Of a DNA stretch of 64,000 nucleotides, positions 37,081 through 44,255 are shown piece after piece. The stretch is taken from positions 2,498,501-2,562,500 of the forward strand of contig NZ_LT629775.1 of the NCBI RefSeq assembly GCF_900105395.1. The letters are read 5' to 3'. Each line of letters opens with the position of its first letter. The stretch's first letter is position 1. The DNA is from Streptomyces sp. TLI_053. Its GTDB lineage: Bacteria; Actinomycetota; Actinomycetes; Streptomycetales; Streptomycetaceae. The notes beneath the pieces are model-generated. The model ran no database searches. It worked only from the letters and a program-made list of their open reading frames with translations, and was not told the origin of the DNA. The position numbers were made by a program, and so were the translations under genes.

Positions 37081-38223
37081 TCAATCCTCCTTCCTCACGG
37101 TCTGGGTGGGATCGTCGAGCCAGGCCCGCTGCCCTGCGGCCGTGACGGTCAGCCCGAACCGTTCGGGCCCGGGTCGGCCCTGCTCCTCCCACCAGCGGTG
37201 GGCCTCCTCCACCTCCGCCCAGAGCCGGCGCGGCCCGTACTGGCGCACCGTGCCGTCGAGGTCGACGGCGGCCCAGGAACGGGCATCGGTGGTCGCAACC
37301 CAGACTCGGGCGGCGTCCTCCTCCCACGCGGTCCACACATCACCGAGGCGCAGGCCCAGGGCGAACCGGGCCTCCCAGGCGTCACCGGTGACGAGTTGCG
37401 GGTCGAAGGAGGTCCGGCTCTCCTCGGGCACGTGCTCGTCCCGCACCACATCGCGAAAGATCCGCAGGTCCTCGCGCTGGGTGCGCATCAGCATGAACGC
37501 GGAGTGCGGGCTGAAACGGCCCTGCGCCTGTTCTCTTTCGACGGTGAGCTTCAGCAGTCCCCAGCAGATCATCGGGTTGTCCCACGGCGTGAGGACGATG
37601 CCGCCGGGGCGGGTCTGCTCGACCCAGGCCCATGGGACGCGGCGGACCGAGCAGGTCGACACGATCCGGTCGTACGGGGCCCGGCGCCTCCAACCTTCGG
37701 CGCCGTCCCCACAGATCACGTCCACGCCGAGACCCGCCGCGTACAACAACGCCCGCGCCTGGCAGGCGAGGTCAGGGTCGATCTCGACCGACACGACGTT
37801 CTCGGGCCCGAGCCGGCGCGCCAGCAGCGCCGCGTTCCAACCGGTGCCGGCGCCGATCTCCAGCACCCTCATGCCCGGCCGGAGGTCGAGGTCGCACAGC
37901 ATCCGCACGACGATCGAGGGCGTGGAGGCGGAGGACGACGGCCACGGATCGGGCGACTCGTGGCCGCCGTTGACCTGGGTGACGACCGGAACATCGGCGT
38001 AGGCGGCGCCGAACCAGCGTCGGTCGTCACTTCCGAGGTCACACGGCTCGTAACCGCCGTCGTCGTCCGCCAGCCAGATTCGCTCCGGCAGGAAGCTGTG
38101 GCGCGGGACTGCCTCGATCGCCGCCCGCCACTCACGGGGAATCGGGCCGCCGAGCGCTTCGCCGACGGCCCGGAGCAGGCCGCGCACGGCGGCCTGCTCG
38201 GGAGGATGCGCGGAATCCGTCAC
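37081..38223 (-). CDS. PIMT-like methyltransferase of the peptide-maturation type
   Basis: A 380-aa SAM methyltransferase related to protein L-isoaspartate O-methyltransferase. Seen: AIEAVPRHSFLPERIW, SSSASTPSIVVRML, VLEIGAGTGWNAALLARRLG (SAM loop), STCSVRRVPWAWVEQTRPGG and a C-terminal domain of about 160 residues absent from housekeeping PIMT. This pattern recalls methyltransferases found with ATP-grasp or FxLD peptide maturation systems, but no ATP-grasp ligase or lanthionine synthetase is in the window. Its GTG start overlaps the stop of the 44-aa peptide gene by four bases (GTGA), so the two are translated together. Homocysteine-independent repair PIMT is the alternative. Confidence 0.85.
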   Translation of the reverse strand: MTDSAHPPEQAAVRGLLRAVGEALGGPIPREWRAAIEAVPRHSFLPERIWLADDDGGYEPCDLGSDDRRWFGAAYADVPVVTQVNGGHESPDPWPSSSASTPSIVVRMLCDLDLRPGMRVLEIGAGTGWNAALLARRLGPENVVSVEIDPDLACQARALLYAAGLGVDVICGDGAEGWRRRAPYDRIVSTCSVRRVPWAWVEQTRPGGIVLTPWDNPMICWGLLKLTVEREQAQGRFSPHSAFMLMRTQREDLRIFRDVVRDEHVPEESRTSFDPQLVTGDAWEARFALGLRLGDVWTAWEEDAARVWVATTDARSWAAVDLDGTVRQYGPRRLWAEVEEAHRWWEEQGRPGPERFGLTVTAAGQRAWLDDPTQTVRKED

Positions 38224-38354
38224 TTCTTGTCGTCGTCCTTCCGGTGCTTGGGATCCGGCAGCGGCCTCGACCCGTCGGGCGACGGCTTGGCGGTGCCGGG
38301 GTCCTTCTTGCCGCCGTGCTTGCCGTTGCCGTCCTTGTCGGTTCCCCAGGCCAT
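38220..38354 (-). CDS. 44-aa charged peptide with Asp-Gly/Asn-Gly sites, coupled to the methyltransferase
   Basis: ATG at 38354 is preceded by AAGGAGGAACCC, one of the best ribosome sites in the window. The 44-aa product begins MAWGTDKDGNGKHGGKKD and ends HRKDDDKK. It is rich in Lys, Asp, Gly and Pro and contains Asp-Gly twice and Asn-Gly once, the sequences that most readily form succinimide and isoaspartate. The stop overlaps the methyltransferase start. A substrate or precursor role is inferred; no known precursor family was recognised. Confidence 0.7.
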   Translation of the reverse strand: MAWGTDKDGNGKHGGKKDPGTAKPSPDGSRPLPDPKHRKDDDKK

Positions 38355-38378
38355 GGGTTCCTCCTTGTGGTGCTGTGT

Positions 38379-38453
38379 CTACCGGTCGGGCGGGCGCGGC
38401 GTGGGCGGGTTGAGGGGCTTGTGCTTCGGCGGCTTCGGGTCCGTGACGACCAC
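38379..38453 (-). CDS. 24-aa proline/lysine-rich peptide upstream of the methyltransferase cassette
   Basis: A GTG at 38453 with AAAGGAG seven bases upstream opens a 24-codon frame, MVVTDPKPPKHKPLNPPTPR then PPDR and TAG. It lies 24 bases before the 44-aa gene on the same strand. It could be a leader peptide, a second precursor, or an attenuator-like reading frame. The strong ribosome site is the main support. Confidence 0.5.
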   Translation of the reverse strand: MVVTDPKPPKHKPLNPPTPRPPDR

Positions 38454-38496
38454 AGCGGGACTCCTTTCGGGTGGAGGAGGGCAGGGTTCGGATTCC

Positions 38497-38575
38497 CCGT
38501 CTGTGCCGCCGACCCGGCGGCACAGACGGCGTTCAGTGGCAGTGGTTGATCAACAGCAGCGCCGCAGCGAGGATG
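38497..38575. repeat. Dispersed direct repeat, copy A (hairpin head plus conserved tail)
   Basis: A 14-bp hairpin (38497-38510 with 38516-38529, loop gaccc) is followed by a tail containing gtggcagtggttgatcaaca and cagcgccgcagcgag. The same arrangement recurs at 42131-42212 in the same orientation. The minus strand reads as the end of a hydrophobic peptide (LAAALLLINHCH, stop) but no start codon was found, so coding is doubtful. The hairpin may terminate transcription entering the peptide cassette. Confidence 0.75.
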
Positions 38576-38675
38576 TGGAAAGCCGATGCCAGCGAGACCC
38601 CCTACGCGGCCCAGACCCGGAGGGGATCGAGTACGGGAGAAGAGCCGCTCGGAGACAGATCGCCGCACGACGGCA

Positions 38676-39155
38676 TCACCGAGCGATCGCCAGATCGGCG
38701 TGAATGATCTTCCCGAAAGGGAGCCGCTTGGCACCCCAACGACCGTGCGTGAGGCTGTGAACCATCGCCAGGCCCCTACCGGACGTAGCCTGATCCCCGG
38801 CATCGACCATGACAGGCAGAACGCGCGAACCGTCACTGACGAGGATCCGGACGATTCGGTCGGTCGGACGGCGCACGGCCACCATCATGCGAGCCTGGCA
38901 GCCGGTCCTGACGGAGTTCGTCGCCAACTCGCTGACGACGAGCGACGCTTCATCCGTCAATACGTCAAGCCCCCACTCCCGCAACTTGGCACATACAAAG
39001 CGGCGTGCGACAGCCACCGACTCGGGCCGGTAGGGCAAGCAGACGGTCGCCGGCGCGGAGAACTCGCTGACCCCGGAGGAAGTGCCATCGGCGGCGGGAG
39101 GGCGCCGGCGGCGGCGATCATTCTGATCGGCCGGCAGCAGGGTTGATGGAGACAT
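38676..39155 (-). CDS. Anti-sigma-type ATP-binding protein (RsbW/SpoIIAB-like)
   Basis: A 159-aa single-domain GHKL ATPase. N-box region SLVVSELATNSVRTG, lid region with LVSDGSRVLPVM, and G2-like SGRGLAMVHSL are visible. Streptomycetes carry many such stand-alone ATPases that act on sigma or anti-sigma partners. The ATG at 39155 was chosen because GAGGGAG lies about eight bases upstream; a GTG at 39164 is inside the ribosome site. It is divergent from an HTH-TPR regulator across a gap with a 12-bp tandem repeat. Confidence 0.82.
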   Translation of the reverse strand: MSPSTLLPADQNDRRRRRPPAADGTSSGVSEFSAPATVCLPYRPESVAVARRFVCAKLREWGLDVLTDEASLVVSELATNSVRTGCQARMMVAVRRPTDRIVRILVSDGSRVLPVMVDAGDQATSGRGLAMVHSLTHGRWGAKRLPFGKIIHADLAIAR

Positions 39156-39260
39156 CGAGGTCACTCCCTCGGGTGGTCCGATTGGGTCCTCCCTGGCGCA
39201 CGGGGGCCGGGCGAGGTATTCCTAGTTCACCGCCCCGTGGCAGGGTGCGGGGCGGGTGCG

Positions 39261-39284
39261 ACCGGACGTTTCACCGGACGTTTC
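39261..39284. promoter_or_regulatory. Perfect 12-bp tandem repeat in a divergent promoter region
   Basis: accggacgtttc occurs twice in immediate succession (39261-39272 and 39273-39284), about 50 bases before the HTH-TPR regulator start. It is a candidate binding site for that regulator or for a dimer reading one helical turn apart. Confidence 0.5.
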
Positions 39285-39336
39285 GGGCTCAGGCGATATC
39301 TACAGCCCATGAGTGCGAAAGCAGTTGGGAGCTCCT

Positions 39337-40617
39337 GTGGAAGGACCAACACTGGCCGAGCTGCGAAAGGCCGCCGGATACACCCAGGAGACCTTCGTCG
39401 CCGCCTTCTCGGACATGGCGCAACGCATGGATGTTCGAGCGATAGTGAGTGTCCGTCAGCTAAGGCGATGGGAGTCGTCCAGTCCACCGACGCCGCACAG
39501 TGGTCAACAGGACGTACTGGAAGCACTGTTGGGTGTTCCACTGGCTGAACTCGGGTTCGTCGTCCCGCTGAGGCGGAGCCCGAGCCCGTCGAAGGACAGA
39601 AGTCGGGAGGATGACTTGCAGCGGCGGCGGTTCGTCCTCGATGCCGGAGCACTTCTGGGCGCTTCCGTCCTTCCGCCCACACGGACGGGGCGGCGCGTCG
39701 GCGCGGCCGATGTCCAGATCTTCCGCTCGAAGGTCACTGACCTGTACACAATCGATCACTCACAAGGTGGCCGCGTCGCCCGGCAAGCAGCCAAGCACAC
39801 GCTTCAAAGCGTCGAGCGGGCCATGGTCGACGGGATATACCTCGAGGGAGTCGGCCGGGACCTTCACGCCTTGGCCGGGACGCTGCACTCCCACCTCGGC
39901 TGGATCGAATTCGACGCGGGAAGACCTGCGGCAGCTCGCTCAGCCTGCACCGAAGCCCTGACCGCAGCCCGCTTGGTCGGAGACCCACTCATGGAAGTGC
40001 GGGCCCTCGACAGCCTGTCCTTACTGGCGGTCGAACAGAAGAGACCCTGGGAGGCCATCGCTTCCTCGATGGCCGCCGAGAGACTCGCACAGGCCCGGGG
40101 CGGGCCGAAAGTGAAGTCCGTGGTGGCCCTGCGACAAGCGAGGGCTCTCTCGTCCGCCGGCGACCACGCGGGCGCCAGGCGCGCCCTCTCAACAGCGCTG
40201 GCATGGCAGGACCGATCGGACAAGGATGCCGACGCACCCCCTTGGACGGCATTCGCCGGCCAGGTCGAGGTGGACTACGCAACCGCTGCCTGGCATGTCG
40301 AGACTGGGCACATCGCACATGCGATCCCGTTCCTGCGTTCTGCAATCAGCCAGTTGGGCCCGACATACACGCGAAACGCCGCACTGTACCGAGCACGTCT
40401 CGCCGAGGTACTGATGAAGGCTGGTGATGTCGAGGAGGCCTGCCAAGAGGCAGTGGCCAGTGCCGGCGCCGCCAAGGGAATGACTTCGGCCAGGCTTGTC
40501 GACCGGCTGAGTACTGTGGCTTCCATGGCCCGTCAGGTTGATACAGCAGTAGCACGGGATTGCGTCGAGGAGCTTCGGGCGCTCGGAGTTTCGACACAGA
40601 GGCAGAGGGTTGCATGA
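39337..40617 (+). CDS. HTH regulator with C-terminal TPR-like domain
   Basis: A 426-aa product. An N-terminal XRE-like helix-turn-helix (TLAELRKAAGYTQETFVAAF, VRQLRRWESSS) is followed by RRRFVLDAGALLGASVLP, a segment common to streptomycete HTH-TPR regulators, then a helical TPR-like region to the C-terminus. GTG 39337 has GGGAG upstream; GTG 39313 does not. The stop overlaps the acetyltransferase start by four bases. Codon use is visibly less GC-rich than in the flanking metabolic genes, which hints at transfer. Confidence 0.8.
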   Translation: MEGPTLAELRKAAGYTQETFVAAFSDMAQRMDVRAIVSVRQLRRWESSSPPTPHSGQQDVLEALLGVPLAELGFVVPLRRSPSPSKDRSREDDLQRRRFVLDAGALLGASVLPPTRTGRRVGAADVQIFRSKVTDLYTIDHSQGGRVARQAAKHTLQSVERAMVDGIYLEGVGRDLHALAGTLHSHLGWIEFDAGRPAAARSACTEALTAARLVGDPLMEVRALDSLSLLAVEQKRPWEAIASSMAAERLAQARGGPKVKSVVALRQARALSSAGDHAGARRALSTALAWQDRSDKDADAPPWTAFAGQVEVDYATAAWHVETGHIAHAIPFLRSAISQLGPTYTRNAALYRARLAEVLMKAGDVEEACQEAVASAGAAKGMTSARLVDRLSTVASMARQVDTAVARDCVEELRALGVSTQRQRVA

Positions 40618-41159
40618 CGGTGACGATTCGCCTGCTCGGTGGCGAGCAGACTGCCCAGCTCGAGATACAACTGAGGGAGGTCTTCGCCGAGGCATTCGCG
40701 GAGCCTCCCTACAGTGAGGGGCCGGTCGATGTGGAGCGGGCCTTCCGACGGTTCCGCTCGCAAGTGCGGCGGCGGGGGTTCCGTGCGGCCATCGCCTTCG
40801 ACGGCGACGATGTCGTCGGCATGGCCTACGGCTATCCGTTGTCGGCGAACACCGGCTGGTGGGACACGCTGATCGACGCCGCGCCGGACGAGCTCCGTCA
40901 CGAGGACGGGCAACGTACCTTCGGAATCTTCGAGCTGGCGGTCCAGCCCGGGTGGCGACGCCTCGGCATCGCCACCCGCCTGCACCGCGCTCTCGTCGAC
41001 GGTCTCGACCATGCACGGGTGATGCTGAACACCCGACCGGAAGCCGCCTCCGCGCAGGCTGCCTACCTCTCCTGGGGCTACCGACGGGTGGGGTCGGCGA
41101 TTCCATGGGAGGGCGCAGCACACCACGACGTGATGATTCTGGACTTGACGAGGCGATGA
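40614..41159 (+). CDS. GNAT-family N-acetyltransferase
   Basis: A 181-aa GNAT fold with motif A FELAVQPGWRRLGIATRLHR and motif B LNTRPEAASAQAAYLSWGYR. Its ATG overlaps the stop of the HTH-TPR gene (ATGA), so both are one translational unit. The acceptor is unknown. A hairpin at 41226-41250 probably ends the transcript. Confidence 0.87.
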   Translation: MTVTIRLLGGEQTAQLEIQLREVFAEAFAEPPYSEGPVDVERAFRRFRSQVRRRGFRAAIAFDGDDVVGMAYGYPLSANTGWWDTLIDAAPDELRHEDGQRTFGIFELAVQPGWRRLGIATRLHRALVDGLDHARVMLNTRPEAASAQAAYLSWGYRRVGSAIPWEGAAHHDVMILDLTRR

Positions 41160-41225
41160 GCACATTGGCACTCCTAGAGGTACAGAAGCCGCAGGAAGCC
41201 TGGAGGCGAAACCTGATCCGATCGT

Positions 41226-41250
41226 GGCCGCCCTTCCGGGAAGGGCGGCC
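41226..41250 (+). terminator. Hairpin after the HTH-TPR/acetyltransferase pair
   Basis: ggccgcccttcc (41226-41237) and ggaagggcggcc (41239-41250) are perfect 12-bp arms around one base. They lie 66 bases after the acetyltransferase stop. Confidence 0.75.
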
Positions 41251-41354
41251 GTGACCGGGAACGAGCGGGCGCAGCGGCAGGTCGCCGTAGCAGGTGGCTC
41301 GGACATCGGCGTGGAGCGGCCGACCGGTGTCCAGAGCCACCGACCGGACGACCC

Positions 41355-41391
41355 GGGTGGCCCTGCCTCGACGCGCGAGGCAGGGCCACCC
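41355..41391. terminator. 16-bp hairpin directly before the methyltransferase start
   Basis: Arms 41355-41370 and 41376-41391 are perfect, loop acgcg. The hairpin ends 30 bases before the TTG at 41422. It may be a second terminator, an attenuator, or a leader structure of the methyltransferase mRNA. Confidence 0.65.
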
Positions 41392-41421
41392 ATCCGCCAG
41401 CTCCTCCTCAAGGGATTCCCG

Positions 41422-42090
41422 TTGCCCGTACAGCACGACATCGCATCCGAGCGCGAGCTCTGGGACACGTACGCGGCCGGCATCAGACCCGACGTGCTCG
41501 ACGCCGGGCCGGTGTTCCGCTGGACCCAGTACGCCGACCACGGGCCCGGCCCCGAACTCCTCGGGTCACCGCGCAGCGCGCTGGAGATCGGCTGCGGCAC
41601 CGGCCGCGCGTTGGCCGCGCTGGCCGAGCGGGGCGTGGAGGTCACCGGCGTCGATCTCTCGCCTGTCATGGTCGAGAAGGTCACCGAGCGCTGGGGTCCG
41701 TCCGGCGTCCGGATCCACTGTGCCGAGGTCCTGGACTACCTGAGGGACACCGATGAGACCTGGGACGCGGTCTATTCGGTGTTCGGAGCGGTCTGGTTCA
41801 CCGACCCGCTGAAGCTGCTCCCCCTCATCGCCTCCCGACTGAGTCCCGGTGGCGTACTGGCCTTTTCACATCCTCCCGCCATCCCCGGCGCCTACGGTCC
41901 GCAGGGCATGTACAAGGGCGGTTTCGCCGGGAGGGCGCTGTACACGTACCGCTACTCCTACACACCGCGCCGATGGGTCGGCCTTCTCCGGCAGAGCGGA
42001 TTCGAGTCGGCGGAAGCGACAATCCTCGCCGCCCCGACCGAGGGCCACATCGGCACGCTGATCGTTACGGGCAGGACGCCTGGAGCCTGA
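41422..42090 (+). CDS. Class I SAM-dependent methyltransferase
   Basis: A 222-aa methyltransferase with SAM motif I ALEIGCGTGRALAALAERG, acidic motif VTGVDLSPVMV and motif IV-like WDAVYSVFGAVWF. The start is TTG 41422 (LPVQHDIASERELWDTYA) with AAGGGA six bases upstream. The frame is open back to 41224, but that stretch spans two hairpins and looks non-coding. Substrate unknown. It is the last gene before repeat copy B. Confidence 0.78.
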   Translation: MPVQHDIASERELWDTYAAGIRPDVLDAGPVFRWTQYADHGPGPELLGSPRSALEIGCGTGRALAALAERGVEVTGVDLSPVMVEKVTERWGPSGVRIHCAEVLDYLRDTDETWDAVYSVFGAVWFTDPLKLLPLIASRLSPGGVLAFSHPPAIPGAYGPQGMYKGGFAGRALYTYRYSYTPRRWVGLLRQSGFESAEATILAAPTEGHIGTLIVTGRTPGA

Positions 42091-42130
42091 ACTACAGGCA
42101 ATGTGTCGGGGGGAGAGTCGCAATCAGTCC

Positions 42131-42212
42131 GACGGCTGTGCCGCCGGCCCGGCGGCACAGCCGTCGTTCGGTGGCAGCGCTTGATCAACACCAGCGCCGC
42201 AACGAGAACATG
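42131..42212. repeat. Dispersed direct repeat, copy B
   Basis: A 15-bp hairpin (42131-42145 with 42151-42165, loop ggccc) is followed by gttcggtggcagcgcttgat and caacaccagcgccgcaacga. Over about 75 bases it matches copy A at 38497-38575 with roughly ten mismatches, in the same orientation. The minus strand again gives a hydrophobic stretch (HVLVAAALVLIKRCH), here without a stop. Confidence 0.78.
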
Positions 42213-42213
42213 T

Positions 42214-42252
42214 GAGCCGCAGGAAGTCGGCGTGGCCGACTTCCTGCGGCTC
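42214..42252 (-). terminator. Terminator hairpin, 18-bp perfect stem
   Basis: Arms 42214-42231 and 42235-42252 flank the loop gtg. The hairpin abuts the stop of the RCK-domain protein gene (42253). Confidence 0.88.
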
Positions 42253-44079
42253 TCAACTGTTCTCCGTCAGGGTCGTGTTGAGGCGGGCGAGGCCGCTGCG
42301 GGTGGTGGCCACCACCACCCGGTCGCCGGGTTCCAGGGTGCGGGTGCGGTCGGCGTAGTTCCAGTGGAGGAGTTGCGGGGCGCGGGCGAGACGGACTGCC
42401 AGGACCCTTACGCCGCCGGTGTCCTCCAGGTCGTGGCGGTTGAGGCCGATCAGGCCGGTGCCGAGCTCGGCGGTCAGCTCCGCGATCAGCAGGACGTGGC
42501 GGAAGACCGAGAGGGTGCCGAGCACTTCGCGGCCCATCAGGGCGGCGGCGAAGGCCGGGGCGGCGAGGTAGGAGGTGGAGCGCGAGGCGACGTTGTCCAG
42601 GGTGGCGTAGACGTGGCTCGCGAAGGAGTCGTCGAAGAGGCGCAGCACCACCCGGACGTCGGGGCGGACGGCGCGCGCCTCGAGTGCCGCCTCCAGGTTG
42701 GTGGCGTCGTCGCCGCTGACGGCGACCACGGCGCGGCTGTGCTTGAGGCGGGCGCGGCGCAACTGCTCCGCGAGCGGGCCGTCGTCGACGACGACCGGGA
42801 CGCCGAGGGCGCGGACGGCGGAGATGCCGCGGGCCTGCGGGTCGCTCTCCAGGCCGACCAGCGGCACGCCGAGGCCGTGCAGCTGCTCGACGACGCGGGT
42901 GCCGACGTTGCCGAGGCCGACGACGATGACGTGGTCGCGGGTGCCGGCGCCGGGGTTGCGGTGCTGGCCGCGGCGACCTGCGGCGAGGACCTCGACCATG
43001 ATGGCGGTGGCGACCGGGGCGAAGGTGATGCCGCAGAAGGTGATCACCACCTGGGCGACCCGCTGCCAGGTGCCGCCGGTGCCGCTGCCGTCCCCCGCGC
43101 CCGGCTGGTCCGGCTGGGCGGCGCCGGCGAGGTCCAGCAGGGAGGCGTAGAAGGTCCAGGCGAAGTCGCCGTTGAGGTACCAGAGCAGACCGAACGAGAA
43201 CAGCACGGCGGCCAGGGCGGTGATCAGGACGACCCGGAGGCGGGCGCTGGTGAAGAAGCGCAGGGTGTCGAGGAGGCGCCAGCGCAGCCGCCGCCACCAG
43301 GGGATCCGGACGGCGGGTTCGCGCGGCAGGGTCTGGAGCGCGGCGACGCCACCGGTTGCGGGGGACGGTTCGTCGGGGACGGGGGCGGGTTCGGTGGCGC
43401 GGCGGGCCTCGGTGGCGGAGCGGATGGGCCCGCCGTCGCCGAACTCGCCGGCCAGCCGGACGAAGGAGGCGGAGTCGCCCTCCTGGTCGGGCAGCAGGCG
43501 GATCCGGCCGAGGTCCTGGCGGTCGATGCGGTCGGCGACGACGCAGATCCGGTCGGCGGCTATGTCGTCGTCGTAGGCGATGTGCAGGAAGCGGTCGCCG
43601 ACCTGGACGGAGTTGGGCCGGGACAGCGCGGCGTCGGCGAAGGCCGGGGCGGCGGTGGCGGAGCCGGAGAGCGCGGTGCCGTTCCGGAGCAGCCGTTCGA
43701 TGTTGGAGCCGAGCCGCTGGTTGAACATCCGCAGCACGATGCGGATGTTCGGGTTGTGGCCCTGGGCGGAGAGCGCGGCGTGGATGTTCTCCTGGTCGTT
43801 GCCGTCGACGAGCGCGATGCCGCGCGCGGTCTCGACCCGGACGGCGCGCAGGGCCTCCTCGGTGACGCCGGCGTACTCGACGACGGCGGCGACGCCGTCC
43901 AGTTGCTCGATCCGGGGTGCGTGGTCGCGGGTGCGGTCCGGGACGAGGACGACGACCGGTACTTCGTAGTGCTCGACGAGTTCGAGGACCAGGCGGTGGG
44001 CGAGTGCGTTGCCGCCGCAGACGATGTAGTGCTGACCGATCGGCTCGACCGGAGGGGTCCCCCACCCTTCAGAAGTCAT
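42253..44079 (-). CDS. Channel-like protein with two TrkA-N/RCK domains
   Basis: A 608-aa protein: an N-terminal Rossmann RCK domain (HYIVCGGNALAHRLVLELVE), a hydrophobic middle with TM segments around VVLITALAAVLFSFGLLWYL and VAQVVITFCGITFAPVATAI, then a second RCK domain (HVIVVGLGNVGTRVVEQLHG). The pore region lacks the TVGYG-type K+ filter, so it resembles the CASTOR/POLLUX-like ion-channel group rather than a classical K+ channel. It probably gates cation flow by nucleotide binding (inference). ATG 44079 has no ribosome site and may be leaderless. Confidence 0.8.
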   Translation of the reverse strand: MTSEGWGTPPVEPIGQHYIVCGGNALAHRLVLELVEHYEVPVVVLVPDRTRDHAPRIEQLDGVAAVVEYAGVTEEALRAVRVETARGIALVDGNDQENIHAALSAQGHNPNIRIVLRMFNQRLGSNIERLLRNGTALSGSATAAPAFADAALSRPNSVQVGDRFLHIAYDDDIAADRICVVADRIDRQDLGRIRLLPDQEGDSASFVRLAGEFGDGGPIRSATEARRATEPAPVPDEPSPATGGVAALQTLPREPAVRIPWWRRLRWRLLDTLRFFTSARLRVVLITALAAVLFSFGLLWYLNGDFAWTFYASLLDLAGAAQPDQPGAGDGSGTGGTWQRVAQVVITFCGITFAPVATAIMVEVLAAGRRGQHRNPGAGTRDHVIVVGLGNVGTRVVEQLHGLGVPLVGLESDPQARGISAVRALGVPVVVDDGPLAEQLRRARLKHSRAVVAVSGDDATNLEAALEARAVRPDVRVVLRLFDDSFASHVYATLDNVASRSTSYLAAPAFAAALMGREVLGTLSVFRHVLLIAELTAELGTGLIGLNRHDLEDTGGVRVLAVRLARAPQLLHWNYADRTRTLEPGDRVVVATTRSGLARLNTTLTENS

Positions 44080-44100
44080 ATCGACGGATCTTATCGACGG
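44079..44100 (-). promoter_or_regulatory. 9-bp direct repeat and possible leaderless promoter of the RCK gene
   Basis: tatcgacgg occurs at 44079-44087 and 44092-44100. Between them, read on the minus strand, lies TAAGAT (44093-44088), a -10-like hexamer placed so that transcription would begin at the ATG. No good -35 was seen. Confidence 0.4.
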
Positions 44101-44255
44101 TAAGTGAGGGTGGAGTGACGTTCGGGGAACCCCGGGGGAAATCCGATCGATCACCCGAACGGGTGCGCCCCGCGAGCACGGTGCGGCGCGGGCGGTGATC
44201 GTGAGGTGATCGCGAGGAACGCCGTCCGCCGCCCGCACCCCAGGAGGATGCCACC

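Noticed and set aside
41224..41421. Longer 5' extension of the methyltransferase frame
   Set aside because: It spans two perfect hairpins, lacks a ribosome site, and the translation has no methyltransferase-like content before the TTG at 41422.
42131..42215. Repeat copy B as the start of a coding gene on the minus strand
   Set aside because: The frame has no start codon with a ribosome site and is crossed by the terminator hairpin at 42214-42252.
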